In this document: one piece after another, positions 1 to 8,420 of the stretch
How positions within the stretch are numbered: position 1 is the first letter of the stretch
Layout of the letters: every line of letters begins with the position of its first letter
NCBI GenBank assembly: GCA_035632095.1
Contig: DASQHM010000181.1
Location: 1-19,685 of the forward strand
Reading direction: 5' to 3'
Length of the DNA: 19,685 nucleotides
Source: DASQHM01 sp035632095
Lineage (GTDB): Bacteria > Pseudomonadota > Alphaproteobacteria > Ferrovibrionales > Ferrovibrionaceae
Notes under the pieces: model-generated
The model's input: the letters and a program-made list of their open reading frames with translations, nothing else
Databases searched by the model: none
Told to the model about the DNA's origin: nothing
Position numbers and translations under genes: made by a program

Positions 1-1092
1 CAGCGCAACGTGCTCGCCTCCGGCGTCGTGCCGCAGCTGTCGCTGGTCATGGGACCCTGCGCCGGCGGCGCGGTCTACACGCCCGCAATGACCGATTTCA
101 TCTTCATGGAGAAGGACAGCTCCTACATGTTCGTCACCGGCCCCGACGTGGTGAAGACGGTCACCCAGGAAGTGGTGACGCAAGAGCAGCTCGGCGGCGC
201 CGTGACGCACACCACGAAATCGTCGGTGGCCGACCTGGCATTCGAGAACGACGTGGAAACGCTGCACGAGGTGCGCCGTTTCTTCGATTTCCTGCCGCTG
301 TCAAACCGCGAAAAGCCCCCGACCCGCGAGAGCTTCGACACGCCCGACCGCATGGAGGCGTCGCTCGACACCCTGGTGCCGGCGAACGCCAACAAGCCTT
401 ACGACATGCACGAGCTGATCGAGAAGGTGGTGGACGAGGGCGATTTTTTCGAACTGCAGCCGAGTTTCGCCAAGAACATCATCATCGGCTTCGGACGCAT
501 GGAGGGCTCCACGGTCGGCATCGTCGCCAACCAGCCCATGGTGCTGGCCGCGTGCCTCGACATCGATTCGTCGCGCAAGGCGGCGCGCTTCGTGCGCTTC
601 TGCGACTGCTTCCATATCCCGATCGTGACCTTCGTGGACGTGCCGGGATTCCTTCCCGGCACCGCCCAGGAATACGGCGGCATCATCAAGCACGGCGCGA
701 AGCTGCTCTTCGCCTACGCGGAGGCGACCGTGCCGAAGGTCACGCTCATCACGCGCAAGGCGTATGGCGGCGCCTATGACGTCATGAGCTCGAAGCACTT
801 GCGCGGCGACTTGAATTTCGCCTGGCCGACGGCGGAAATCGCCGTGATGGGGCCGAAGGGGGCGGTCGAAATCATCTTCCGGGGCGAACTCAACGACAAG
901 GCCAAGATCGAGGCTCGCACCGAGGAATATCGCGCCAAATTCGCCAATCCGTTCGTCGCCGGCCACCGCGGTTTCATCGACGAAGTGATCATGCCGCACT
1001 CGACCCGGCGGCGGATTTGCCGCGCGCTCGCCATGCTCCGCGACAAAAAGCTCGAGAACCCGCTGAAGAAGCACGACAACATTCCGCTATAA
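1..1092 (+). CDS. pccB: Propionyl-CoA carboxylase beta (carboxyltransferase) subunit, 5' end missing
   Basis: This is the carboxyltransferase subunit of propionyl-CoA carboxylase. It moves CO2 from carboxybiotin on the alpha subunit to propionyl-CoA, giving methylmalonyl-CoA in the cytoplasm. The reading frame is open from base 1, so 363 C-terminal residues are present. Full PccB proteins are about 510 residues, so roughly 150 N-terminal residues lie outside the window. Visible family motifs are the acyl-CoA oxyanion-hole stretch GPCAGGAVYTPAMTD near the left edge, DVPGFLPGTAQEYGGIIKHG in the second crotonase-like half, and KAYGGAYDVMSSKHLRGD, which is typical of PccB rather than of MccB or AccD. 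The C-terminal KKHDNIPL is also usual for the family. pccA follows after a 96-bp gap that holds a palindromic repeat. The assignment is very secure; only the substrate (propionyl- versus acetyl-CoA) rests on family similarity. Confidence 0.96.
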   Translation, partial: QRNVLASGVVPQLSLVMGPCAGGAVYTPAMTDFIFMEKDSSYMFVTGPDVVKTVTQEVVTQEQLGGAVTHTTKSSVADLAFENDVETLHEVRRFFDFLPLSNREKPPTRESFDTPDRMEASLDTLVPANANKPYDMHELIEKVVDEGDFFELQPSFAKNIIIGFGRMEGSTVGIVANQPMVLAACLDIDSSRKAARFVRFCDCFHIPIVTFVDVPGFLPGTAQEYGGIIKHGAKLLFAYAEATVPKVTLITRKAYGGAYDVMSSKHLRGDLNFAWPTAEIAVMGPKGAVEIIFRGELNDKAKIEARTEEYRAKFANPFVAGHRGFIDEVIMPHSTRRRICRALAMLRDKKLENPLKKHDNIPL

Positions 1093-1098
1093 ATGGTC

Positions 1099-1170
1099 GA
1101 CCTCACCCTTCGACAGGCTCAAGGTGAGGTCACTTATTCTCCTAATGCTGAGCCTGTCGAAGCATGAGGG
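1099..1170. repeat. REP-like pair of inverted palindromes between pccB and pccA
   Basis: A 14-base core, CTTCGACAGGCTCA (1108-1121), occurs again as its exact reverse complement at 1149-1162, with 27 bases between. Each copy also sits in its own small hairpin. Copy 1 is bounded by GACCTCACC (1099-1107) and GGTGAGGTC (1123-1131), a perfect 9-bp stem. Copy 2 is bounded by ATGCT (1145-1149) and AGCAT (1161-1165). The cores match while the outer stems differ yet still pair, which is the signature of a REP-type mobile palindrome. Similar GAGCCTGTCGAAG palindromes are common between alphaproteobacterial genes. It lies inside the pcc transcription unit and could affect mRNA stability or the pccB:pccA ratio; that role is inference. 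Confidence 0.85.
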
Positions 1171-1188
1171 GTCAGAGATCGGTCTAGC

Positions 1189-3174
<1,986 letters not shown>

Positions 3175-3181
3175 GGCGCCC

Positions 3182-3466
3182 TTGAGCGCCGTCGCCAAGC
3201 GCATCCGCATTCACGGCCGCGTGCAAGGGGTGGCCTACCGGGCATGGACGGTCGAAACCGCCGAAGCTTTGGGCGTGCGCGGCTGGGTGCGCAACCGGTC
3301 CGACGGTACCGTCGAGGCGCTGTTGGTTGGCCAGGTATCGGTCGTGCAAGCCATGATCGAGGCCTGCCGCGACGGCCCGCCAGCGGCGCGCGTCGCGCGC
3401 ATCGATGTCGAGGATGACGTGCCGCCGCCCGATGCGGGAGGCTTCCGGCATGTGCCGACCGTGTGA
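3182..3466 (+). CDS. acyP: Acylphosphatase
   Basis: A 94-residue acylphosphatase, a small alpha/beta enzyme that hydrolyses carboxyl-phosphate bonds such as acetyl phosphate. The signature GRVQGVAYR (residues 12-20) supplies the phosphate-binding loop with catalytic Arg20. GWVRNRSDGTVE holds the second catalytic residue, Asn38. The protein is the usual length. The start is a TTG at 3182, seven bases after the pccA stop. No ATG lies earlier in the conserved part, and a TGAGG stretch overlapping the pccA stop codon is a plausible ribosome-binding site, so the gene is probably co-transcribed and translationally coupled with pccA. A physiological link to propionyl-CoA carboxylation is not established; a mixed-anhydride (carboxyphosphate-like) substrate is only speculation. 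Confidence 0.9.
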   Translation: MSAVAKRIRIHGRVQGVAYRAWTVETAEALGVRGWVRNRSDGTVEALLVGQVSVVQAMIEACRDGPPAARVARIDVEDDVPPPDAGGFRHVPTV

Positions 3467-3522
3467 TGACGGCTCGGCGCAATGCCTGTTAGAGTTTGCC
3501 CAGGCCATCCACGGAGGCAACC

Positions 3523-3894
3523 ATGAGCACCGCCACGTTGAGCCGCAGCGACCTTGACGAATTGACCTCGTTGAACAGGGACTACATTAATTCGGTGCAG
3601 TTTTGCGACGTGAAGCGGTTCGACGAAATCCTGGCCGACGATTTCCTCTGCTCGCACCCGGACGGATCGCTGGTCGACAAGCGCAAGTTTCTGGAGCAGA
3701 CGGCGCGGCCGATCGCCATCGGCGGCCTTACCGCCGACGACGTGAAAATCCGCATCCTGGGCGACGTTGCCATCATCCATGCGCGCACCAACTACAAGAC
3801 GGCGAACGGCGAGCAGCGCCAGGGCCGCTATACGGACGTGTGGGCGCGGCGGAACGGCCGCTGGCTCGCCGTGTCGGCCCACGTGACGCGCTGA
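3523..3894 (+). CDS. NTF2-like (SnoaL/DUF4440-type) small protein
   Basis: A 123-residue protein of the cystatin-like NTF2 fold, the group that includes SnoaL-like and DUF4440 proteins. The pattern is typical: an N-terminal helix (LTSLNRDYINSVQFCDVKRF), then DEILADDFLCSHPDGSLVDK with the F-L-x-H-P-D-G turn, and C-terminal strands ending RYTDVWARRNGRWLAVSAHV, where D-x-W-x(5)-G-x-W is characteristic. The ATG at 3523 is chosen because a clear GGAGG (3513-3517) precedes it at good spacing; an upstream in-frame TTG at 3496 is poorer. The gene follows acyP by 56 bases. Its stop abuts the stop of the convergent acyl-CoA dehydrogenase with no gap. Members can be isomerases, hydrolases or non-enzymatic binders, and nothing here fixes the substrate. 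Confidence 0.85.
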   Translation: MSTATLSRSDLDELTSLNRDYINSVQFCDVKRFDEILADDFLCSHPDGSLVDKRKFLEQTARPIAIGGLTADDVKIRILGDVAIIHARTNYKTANGEQRQGRYTDVWARRNGRWLAVSAHVTR

Positions 3895-5676
3895 CTATCG
3901 CGCGCTGAGCGAAAGCGCCTTCTCCAGCGGCACCGGTTTATCGGACAGCAGCAGCCCCGCCACCTCGCTGAACCAATCCGCGTCGTCCGCTGCGAAGGCA
4001 TCGCGGGCCGATAGGCGATGGTCGAGCACTAGGCGCGCCAGCAACAAGCGCCGCGCATCGCCGCTCGCGGCATGAATGGCAAAAGCCTCCCGCGCCATCA
4101 GGACGGCGCTTGTGGCGTGATAGAGCAGGGCGGCGCCCTGACGGGCCAGCCGGTCCGAGAGCTTGGCCTTGATCGCGGAGTCTATGAAATCGGCGGCGCG
4201 TTGGAGCGGCCCGCCGAACAGGGCAACCTGCGCCTTGGCGAGTCCGCGGGTGGCCGCGAGTTCGGCAACCAGTGCTTCGGCAAGCTTGTGGTGCGCGCCG
4301 TCTTTCCGCGCCGAACGCAGCACGTCGAGCGCCACCACGTTGCTGGTGCCTTCCCAGATCGAACCGAGGTGGGAGTCGCGCAGCAAGCGCGGATCGATCC
4401 ATTCCTCGATGTAGCCGGCGCCGCCGCGCACTTCCATGGCGTCGCCGGTCACTTTGCGCGCATCGCGGCAGGCCCGGTATTTGATGAGCGGCGTCAGGAT
4501 GCGCGCCAGCGGCTTGGCGGCGGTCTCGCCCGCATCCGCGCGCCGCAGGGTCTCGGCGGTGTAGAGGAAAAACGACAAGGCCTGTTCGGTCGGCACCATG
4601 AGCTTAAGCAATTGCCGGCGCATCAGCGGCAGATCTTCCAGCCGCTTGCCGAAGGCGACGCGCTCGCGCGCGACGTGGCGCGCCTCGGTCAACGCGCGCC
4701 GCATCAGGCCGGCAGCGCGGACGCCGTTCGACAGGCGCGAGTTGTTGATCATGTCGGCCATCTGCACGAAGCCCTTGGCCATGTCGCCGATCGGATAGGC
4801 CAGCGCGCCTTCGAGCTTGATCTCGCCGCTGGCCATCGAACGCGTGCCGAGCTTGTTCTTGAGGCGCACGATCCGGTAGGCGTTCTGACTGCCGTCCGGC
4901 AGGTTGCGCGGTAACAGGAAGAGGCCGAGGCCCTTCGTTCCGGGCCCGGCGCCTTCGGGACGCGCCAGAACCATGGCGAGGTCCGCGTCGGCGTTGGAGC
5001 AGAACCACTTGTCGCCATAGAGGCGCCACTCGCCGCGCTCGCGTCGCGCGACGGTCTGCACCTGGCCGACGTCGGAGCCGGCATGCTGCTCGGTCATGAA
5101 CATGGCGCCCTGGGCCGACGCATCCAAATCCTGCGAGGTCAACGCGGGCAGGTAACGGGCCACCAGGGCGGGATCGCCGAACTTGACCAGGGATCGGGTG
5201 AGCGAGTCCGTCATGCTGACGGGGCAGCACAGGCCGAACTCGGCCTGGACGAGGAGATAGGTCAGCGCGTATTTGGCGGCGGGTGGCAGCGGTTCCGGCC
5301 AGCCGAGAACGCCGCCGCGATGGGACATCGCGGCGAGCCCGAATTCGCCAAAGGCGATGCGCTCCATCTCTTCGTAAGCCGGATGTTTCTCGATCCATTG
5401 CCGGTCGATGCCGCGCCGGTCGCGGTGATGCAGCACGGGCGGGTTCTTGTCTGCGGCGTCGGCCAATGCATCGAGCTTGCCGCCAAGCATGGCCGCCAGG
5501 CGGCGCAAATGCGGCCAGAGGTGCGCCGCGACATCGGCCGCCAGATAGAGTGGCAACACTTGCCGGAACGACAGATCGGCCTGGAAGAAATCGAGGCCGC
5601 GCGTATCCGGCAGGGCGGACGCGTCCGCGTGATGTTCCGCTTCCTGCGGCACGACGTCGATTTTCCGGCTGCTCAT
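3895..5676 (-). CDS. AidB-like acyl-CoA dehydrogenase family protein
   Basis: A 593-residue flavoprotein of the AidB branch of the acyl-CoA dehydrogenase superfamily. Family markers are a long N-terminal region with paired hydrophobic helices (about 30-80), the FAD-site motif MFMTEQHAGSDVGQVQT, KWFCSNADADL, RLKNKLGTRSMASGEI, and the C-terminal GGAGYIEEW and SIWEGTSNVVALDVLR. The superfamily's catalytic-position glutamate is present (Glu442 in WEGT). Escherichia coli AidB is 541 residues and is induced by alkylation damage. No ada, alkA or alkB gene is nearby, so a DNA-repair role should not be assumed; many alphaproteobacterial members are annotated simply as acyl-CoA dehydrogenases. The start ATG at 5676 has a GAGG upstream on the minus strand. 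The gene lies 73 bases downstream of the binding-protein gene, with a hairpin between them, and converges exactly with the NTF2-like gene. Confidence 0.92.
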   Translation of the reverse strand: MSSRKIDVVPQEAEHHADASALPDTRGLDFFQADLSFRQVLPLYLAADVAAHLWPHLRRLAAMLGGKLDALADAADKNPPVLHHRDRRGIDRQWIEKHPAYEEMERIAFGEFGLAAMSHRGGVLGWPEPLPPAAKYALTYLLVQAEFGLCCPVSMTDSLTRSLVKFGDPALVARYLPALTSQDLDASAQGAMFMTEQHAGSDVGQVQTVARRERGEWRLYGDKWFCSNADADLAMVLARPEGAGPGTKGLGLFLLPRNLPDGSQNAYRIVRLKNKLGTRSMASGEIKLEGALAYPIGDMAKGFVQMADMINNSRLSNGVRAAGLMRRALTEARHVARERVAFGKRLEDLPLMRRQLLKLMVPTEQALSFFLYTAETLRRADAGETAAKPLARILTPLIKYRACRDARKVTGDAMEVRGGAGYIEEWIDPRLLRDSHLGSIWEGTSNVVALDVLRSARKDGAHHKLAEALVAELAATRGLAKAQVALFGGPLQRAADFIDSAIKAKLSDRLARQGAALLYHATSAVLMAREAFAIHAASGDARRLLLARLVLDHRLSARDAFAADDADWFSEVAGLLLSDKPVPLEKALSLSAR

Positions 5677-5701
5677 GATGTGGCCTCATCGTTAAGCAAA
5701 T

Positions 5702-5726
5702 GGGGCGGCGGATTTGCCGCCGCCCC
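5702..5726 (-). terminator. Hairpin terminator-like element after the binding-protein gene
   Basis: GGGGCGGCGG (5702-5711) and CCGCCGCCCC (5717-5726) form a perfect 10-bp GC stem with a 5-base loop, 24 bases downstream of the minus-strand binding-protein stop. On the minus strand the stem is followed by A, then a short TTTG stretch, so the U-tract is weak. It could be an intrinsic terminator or an mRNA-stabilising 3' hairpin that limits read-through into the acyl-CoA dehydrogenase. Confidence 0.65.
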
Positions 5727-5749
5727 GGATCGCGCGATATCGCCTCGCG

Positions 5750-6964
5750 TCAGCTCTTCTTGACGTAGGGGCAATTGCCCTCATTCAGCGGACGCCACGC
5801 CTGATCCGCCGGTATGACCGCCAGGATCTTCTCGTAGTCCCACGGATACTTGGACTCCTCCGGCTTCTTCACCTGGACCAGCAGCATTTCGTGCATGACG
5901 CGGCCGTCCTCGCGCACCCAACCGTCGCGGTCCATCGGCGTATCGAGCTTCGCCTTGAGCAATTCGGCGCGAACCTTGTCGGCGTTGTCGGTTCCGGCGG
6001 CCTTGACCGCGCGCAGGTAGCTCAATACGGAACTGTAGGTTCCTGCCTGCACGGCGCTCGGCGCCTTGCCGTCGTGCTTCGCCATGAAGCGTTTGCCGAA
6101 GGCGCGCGACTTGTCGTCGCGGTCCCAATAGAACGGATCGGTAAACACCACGCCCTGCGCGACTTTCAGGCCGAGCGCGTTGATGTCGGTGATCTGCACC
6201 AGCAGAGCCGCGAGCTTTTGTCCGCCCGCGACGATACCGAACTCGGCCGATTGCTTCAGACTGTTGGAGAAGTCGGTGCCGGCGTTGGCGAGGCCGATGA
6301 CCTTGGCCTTGGAGGCTTGCGCCTGCAGCAGGAACGAGGAGAAGTCTTGCGTGTTTAGCGGTGCGCGGACCGAGCCGAGCACCTTGCCGCCGGCGTTCTT
6401 GACGAAGTTGCCGGTGTCGGTTTCGAGCGCATAGCCGAAGGCATAGTCGGCGGTGATGAAGAACCAGCTATCGCCGCCCTGCTTCACCATGGCGCCGCCG
6501 GTGCCCTTGGCGAGAGCGTAGGTGTCATATGTCCATTGGAATCCGTATGGCGAGCAGGCCTTGCCGGTGAAATCCGAAGAGGCTGGGCCGGAAGCGAGGA
6601 AGATGCGCTTTTTCTCGCGCACGACTTCCTGAATGGCAAGCGCCGTGGACGAGGCGGCGCCGTCGGCGATCACGTCAACCTGTTTCGCGTCGATCCATTC
6701 GCGCGCGATCGACGAGGCCACGTCGGGCTTGTTCTGAGTGTCCGCTTCGAGAAACTCGATTGGTTTACCCAACACCGAACCGCCAATGTCTTCCGCCGCC
6801 ATTTGCGCGGCGATGTACGAACCGTGGCCGGTAATGTCGGCATAAGGGCCGGACTGGTCGTTCAACACGCCGATCCGGATGACGTTGTCCGAAATCTGTG
6901 CGTTCGCTGTAAACGCCCCCAGCGACAGGGCCAACGCGCTAACCACGCCAAAAAACGGCTTCAT
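5750..6964 (-). CDS. Periplasmic substrate-binding protein, branched-chain amino-acid ABC transporter type
   Basis: A 404-residue type I periplasmic binding protein (Peripla_BP_6, LivK-like). The first 23 residues form a signal peptide: positively charged Lys2, a hydrophobic run, then a cleavage site after TANA. The mature start, ISDNVIRIGVLNDQSGPYADITG, is the classic first strand and ligand loop. Conserved blocks include AAEDIGGSVLGKPIEF, FLASGPASSDFTGKACSPYGF, WFFITADYAFG, and the C-terminal half with YSSVLSYLRAVKAAGT. The ATG at 6964 is supported by GGGGGAG a few bases upstream and by the signal peptide. No permease or ATPase genes (livHMGF) lie in the window, so it is an orphan here. Its ligand could be an amino acid, an amide, or an aromatic or short acid; similarity alone does not decide. 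Confidence 0.92.
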   Translation of the reverse strand: MKPFFGVVSALALSLGAFTANAQISDNVIRIGVLNDQSGPYADITGHGSYIAAQMAAEDIGGSVLGKPIEFLEADTQNKPDVASSIAREWIDAKQVDVIADGAASSTALAIQEVVREKKRIFLASGPASSDFTGKACSPYGFQWTYDTYALAKGTGGAMVKQGGDSWFFITADYAFGYALETDTGNFVKNAGGKVLGSVRAPLNTQDFSSFLLQAQASKAKVIGLANAGTDFSNSLKQSAEFGIVAGGQKLAALLVQITDINALGLKVAQGVVFTDPFYWDRDDKSRAFGKRFMAKHDGKAPSAVQAGTYSSVLSYLRAVKAAGTDNADKVRAELLKAKLDTPMDRDGWVREDGRVMHEMLLVQVKKPEESKYPWDYEKILAVIPADQAWRPLNEGNCPYVKKS

Positions 6965-7079
6965 GCTTCTCCCCCTAGAGATACGGATTTTGTGTCGTCG
7001 ATGGAACTGCTATCCGTTCAAGTCTATGGCCTTATGCGGCGCGGGACCAGGGGGCCACATGTTCTGGCAGGCGCGCGCG

Positions 7080-7733
7080 TCACGCGGCACAGATGCTGCC
7101 CGACGGCCCGAAAATCACGGCGAAACTCTCTTTGAGCGCGGTGTCGACCGCCGCCATGTCGACCGGCCGCCCGAGATCGACCAGCGAGGTAACGCCGTGG
7201 CCTTGAATTCCGCACGGCACGATCCCGCGGTAGTGCGACAGGTCCGGGTCCACGTTGATGCTGATGCCGTGATAGCTGATCCAGTGGCGCACGCGAATGC
7301 CGATGGCGGCGATCTTGTCCTCGCGGCCGTGGCCCCGATCGACCCACACGCCGACGCGCCCCGGACGGCGTTCGCCGCGCACCGTGAATTGCGCCAGAGT
7401 CGAGATAAGCCAGTCTTCCAGTTGCGTCACGAAGGCCCGGACGTCGCTGCCGCGGCGTTTCAGGTCGAGCATCACGTAAGCGACCCGCTGGCCGGGGCCG
7501 TGATAGGTGAACTGGCCGCCGCGACCCGTGCGGTAGACCGGCAGCAGCATCGGCTCCAAAAGATCCTGCTCGCGCGCCGACGTGCCGGCGGTATAGAGCG
7601 GCGGGTGCTCGAGCAACCAGATCAGCTCGTCCGCTCGCCCCGTCCGGATGTCCTCGACGCGCGCTTCCATGCGCGCCACGGCGTCAGCGTAGGGCACGGG
7701 CCGTTCGGCGATTTCCCAGGCGATCATCGACAT
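7080..7733 (-). CDS. lipB: Lipoyl(octanoyl) transferase LipB
   Basis: LipB moves the octanoyl group from acyl-carrier protein to lipoyl domains, the first step in making the lipoyl cofactor of pyruvate, 2-oxoglutarate and branched-chain 2-oxo-acid dehydrogenases and of the glycine cleavage system. The 217-residue protein has the family signatures RGGQFTYHGPGQ (about 71-82), DKIAAIGIRVRHWISYHG with catalytic Lys140, and NVDPDLSHYRGIVPCGI with catalytic Cys174. The length is normal. The start is the ATG at 7733; a second in-frame ATG lies at 7727 and cannot be excluded. The gene is divergent from the FliN-like gene across a 110-bp gap and ends 115 bases before the binding-protein start on the same strand, so the two may be separate units. 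lipA is not in the window. Confidence 0.95.
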   Translation of the reverse strand: MSMIAWEIAERPVPYADAVARMEARVEDIRTGRADELIWLLEHPPLYTAGTSAREQDLLEPMLLPVYRTGRGGQFTYHGPGQRVAYVMLDLKRRGSDVRAFVTQLEDWLISTLAQFTVRGERRPGRVGVWVDRGHGREDKIAAIGIRVRHWISYHGISINVDPDLSHYRGIVPCGIQGHGVTSLVDLGRPVDMAAVDTALKESFAVIFGPSGSICAA

Positions 7734-7783
7734 CGGCCCACCTTACCGCATTGCCCGCATGGGATCGACGGCGCGGCCTTGCT

Positions 7784-7799
7784 TTAACCCTTTGCTAAC
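7784..7799 (+). promoter_or_regulatory. CtrA-like binding site upstream of the FliN-like gene
   Basis: The sequence TTAA (7784-7787), seven bases, then CTAAC (7795-7799) matches the alphaproteobacterial CtrA box TTAA-N7-TTAAC at every fixed base except one. It ends 44 bases before the GTG start of a flagellar-switch-type gene, a sensible place for a CtrA-dependent promoter. CtrA commonly controls motility genes in this class. The site also lies in the divergent lipB region. This is a motif match only. Confidence 0.5.
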
Positions 7800-7843
7800 C
7801 TTGAGGCCTCTAAGGTCGCAAAGCACGCAAAGGGACCGCCCCT

Positions 7844-8077
7844 GTGAAAGCCATCAACGACGTCGACGTGGAAATCTCCGTGGTGCTGGGCAAGGCCACC
7901 ATGCCCATCCATCAATTGTTGAAGATGGGTCGCGGCGCCGTGATCGAGCTCGACGCCACCATTGAGGACCATGCCTGGGTCTTCGCCAACAACCGGCTCA
8001 TCGCGCGTGGCGAAATCGTCGTGGTCGGCGAAAACGTCGCCGTCTCCATTACCGACACGGTGCGCCAGGCCGGCTGA
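7844..8077 (+). CDS. Short FliN/SpoA-domain flagellar motor switch-type protein
   Basis: A 77-residue protein that is almost entirely a SpoA (FliN/FliM C-terminal) domain: DVEISVVLGKATMPIHQLLK, then GRGAVIELDATIEDHAWVFA, then NNRLIARGEIVVVGENVAVSI. This matches FliN, the torus-forming part of the flagellar C-ring switch, in which L-x(3)-G-x(3)-EL and ANN-x(3)-A-x-GE-VVV are hallmark positions. Ordinary FliN proteins carry an extra N-terminal segment and are about 100-150 residues; that is missing here. The start is a GTG at 7844. An in-frame TAA at 7811 excludes a longer form, and AAAGGG (7829-7834) is a good ribosome-binding site. No other flagellar gene is in the window. It may be the cell's FliN or a minimal paralogue; type III secretion SctQ-like proteins share the domain but the context gives no support. 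Confidence 0.85.
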   Translation: MKAINDVDVEISVVLGKATMPIHQLLKMGRGAVIELDATIEDHAWVFANNRLIARGEIVVVGENVAVSITDTVRQAG

Positions 8078-8142
8078 TTCCCGGCCTCGGGCCTGCGGCT
8101 AAATCGCTGTTCTGACGGATTTTTCGCCCAGCCAAACTCCCC

Positions 8143-8171
8143 TTGTACGGGCTTGGCAGATTTGCTATTGC
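8143..8171 (+). promoter_or_regulatory. Putative sigma-70-type promoter for tRNA-Leu
   Basis: TTGTAC (8143-8148) and TATTGC (8166-8171) are separated by exactly 17 bases, and the mature tRNA begins about 57 bases after the -10 hexamer. The -35 keeps the TTG start and the -10 keeps the TA start. A transcript from here would carry the leader hairpin at 8188-8220 before the tRNA. Motif and spacing only. Confidence 0.45.
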
Positions 8172-8187
8172 CTGCGGGCCATGGTGG

Positions 8188-8220
8188 GACCGCCCGTGCT
8201 TTGCGGACTGGCGGGCGGTC
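8188..8220 (+). other. Leader hairpin just upstream of tRNA-Leu
   Basis: GACCGCCCG (8188-8196) and CGGGCGGTC (8212-8220) form a perfect 9-bp GC-rich stem with a 15-base loop, ending eight bases before the tRNA 5' end. There is no following T-run, so it is a poor intrinsic terminator for the FliN-like gene. It may be a pre-tRNA leader structure affecting RNase P or 5' processing. The stem also contains GCGGTC, the same bases as the tRNA acceptor start, so alternative pairing is possible. Confidence 0.6.
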
Positions 8221-8228
8221 GCGTCGAT

Positions 8229-8315
8229 GCGGTCGTGGCGGAATTGGTAGACGCGCAGCGTTGAGGTCGCTGTGGGCGAAAGCTCGTGGAAGTTCGAGTC
8301 TTCTCGACCGCACCA
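8229..8315 (+). tRNA. tRNA-Leu (anticodon GAG)
   Basis: An 87-base tRNA with an encoded CCA end. The acceptor stem GCGGTCG (8229-8235) pairs with CGACCGC (8305-8311), followed by discriminator A and CCA. The D-arm contains GGAATTGGTAGAC, typical of tRNA-Leu. The anticodon stem-loop CAGCG-TTGAGGT-CGCTG shows anticodon GAG, reading CUC and CUU leucine codons. A long variable arm (GGGCGAAAGCTC) marks a class II tRNA, and the T-arm has TTCGAGT. All parts are intact. It is followed by a strong terminator. Confidence 0.98.
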
Positions 8316-8323
8316 GCCGGATT

Positions 8324-8362
8324 GAAAAGCCCCGCTTGTCCTTGCGACACGCGGGGCTTTTC
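8324..8362 (+). terminator. Intrinsic terminator after tRNA-Leu
   Basis: GAAAAGCCCCGC (8324-8335) and GCGGGGCTTTTC (8351-8362) form a perfect 12-bp stem with a 15-base loop. The 3' arm ends in a run of four T, giving a standard Rho-independent terminator nine bases after the tRNA CCA. The AAAA/TTTT ends also make it usable on the opposite strand. It separates the tRNA from maeB, whose start is 58 bases further on. Confidence 0.88.
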
Positions 8363-8420
8363 CATTCCCGCATATACTGAGGACGCAGGCGGCTCGCAGG
8401 GCATCAAAAAGGGGCACGGC

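Noticed and set aside
1099..1170. Possible CRISPR fragment
   Set aside because: There are only two units, in inverted orientation, each palindromic; CRISPR repeats are direct and regularly spaced.
6965..7079. Promoter of the binding-protein gene
   Set aside because: A TTGAAC sequence on the minus strand has no acceptable -10 at normal spacing, so no promoter is called.
7817..7832. Direct repeat CGCAAAG-CA-CGCAAAG before the FliN-like start
   Set aside because: Only two 7-base copies, overlapping the ribosome-binding site; too short to separate from chance.
8229..8315. tRNA-Leu as an integration site for a mobile element
   Set aside because: No integrase and no repeated tRNA 3' end were seen downstream; maeB and normal core genes follow directly.
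8286..8420. N-terminal extension of malic enzyme beginning in the tRNA
   Set aside because: The added residues would be encoded by the tRNA 3' part and the terminator. The conserved MaeB N-terminus starts at the ATG at 8421, with its own ribosome-binding site.
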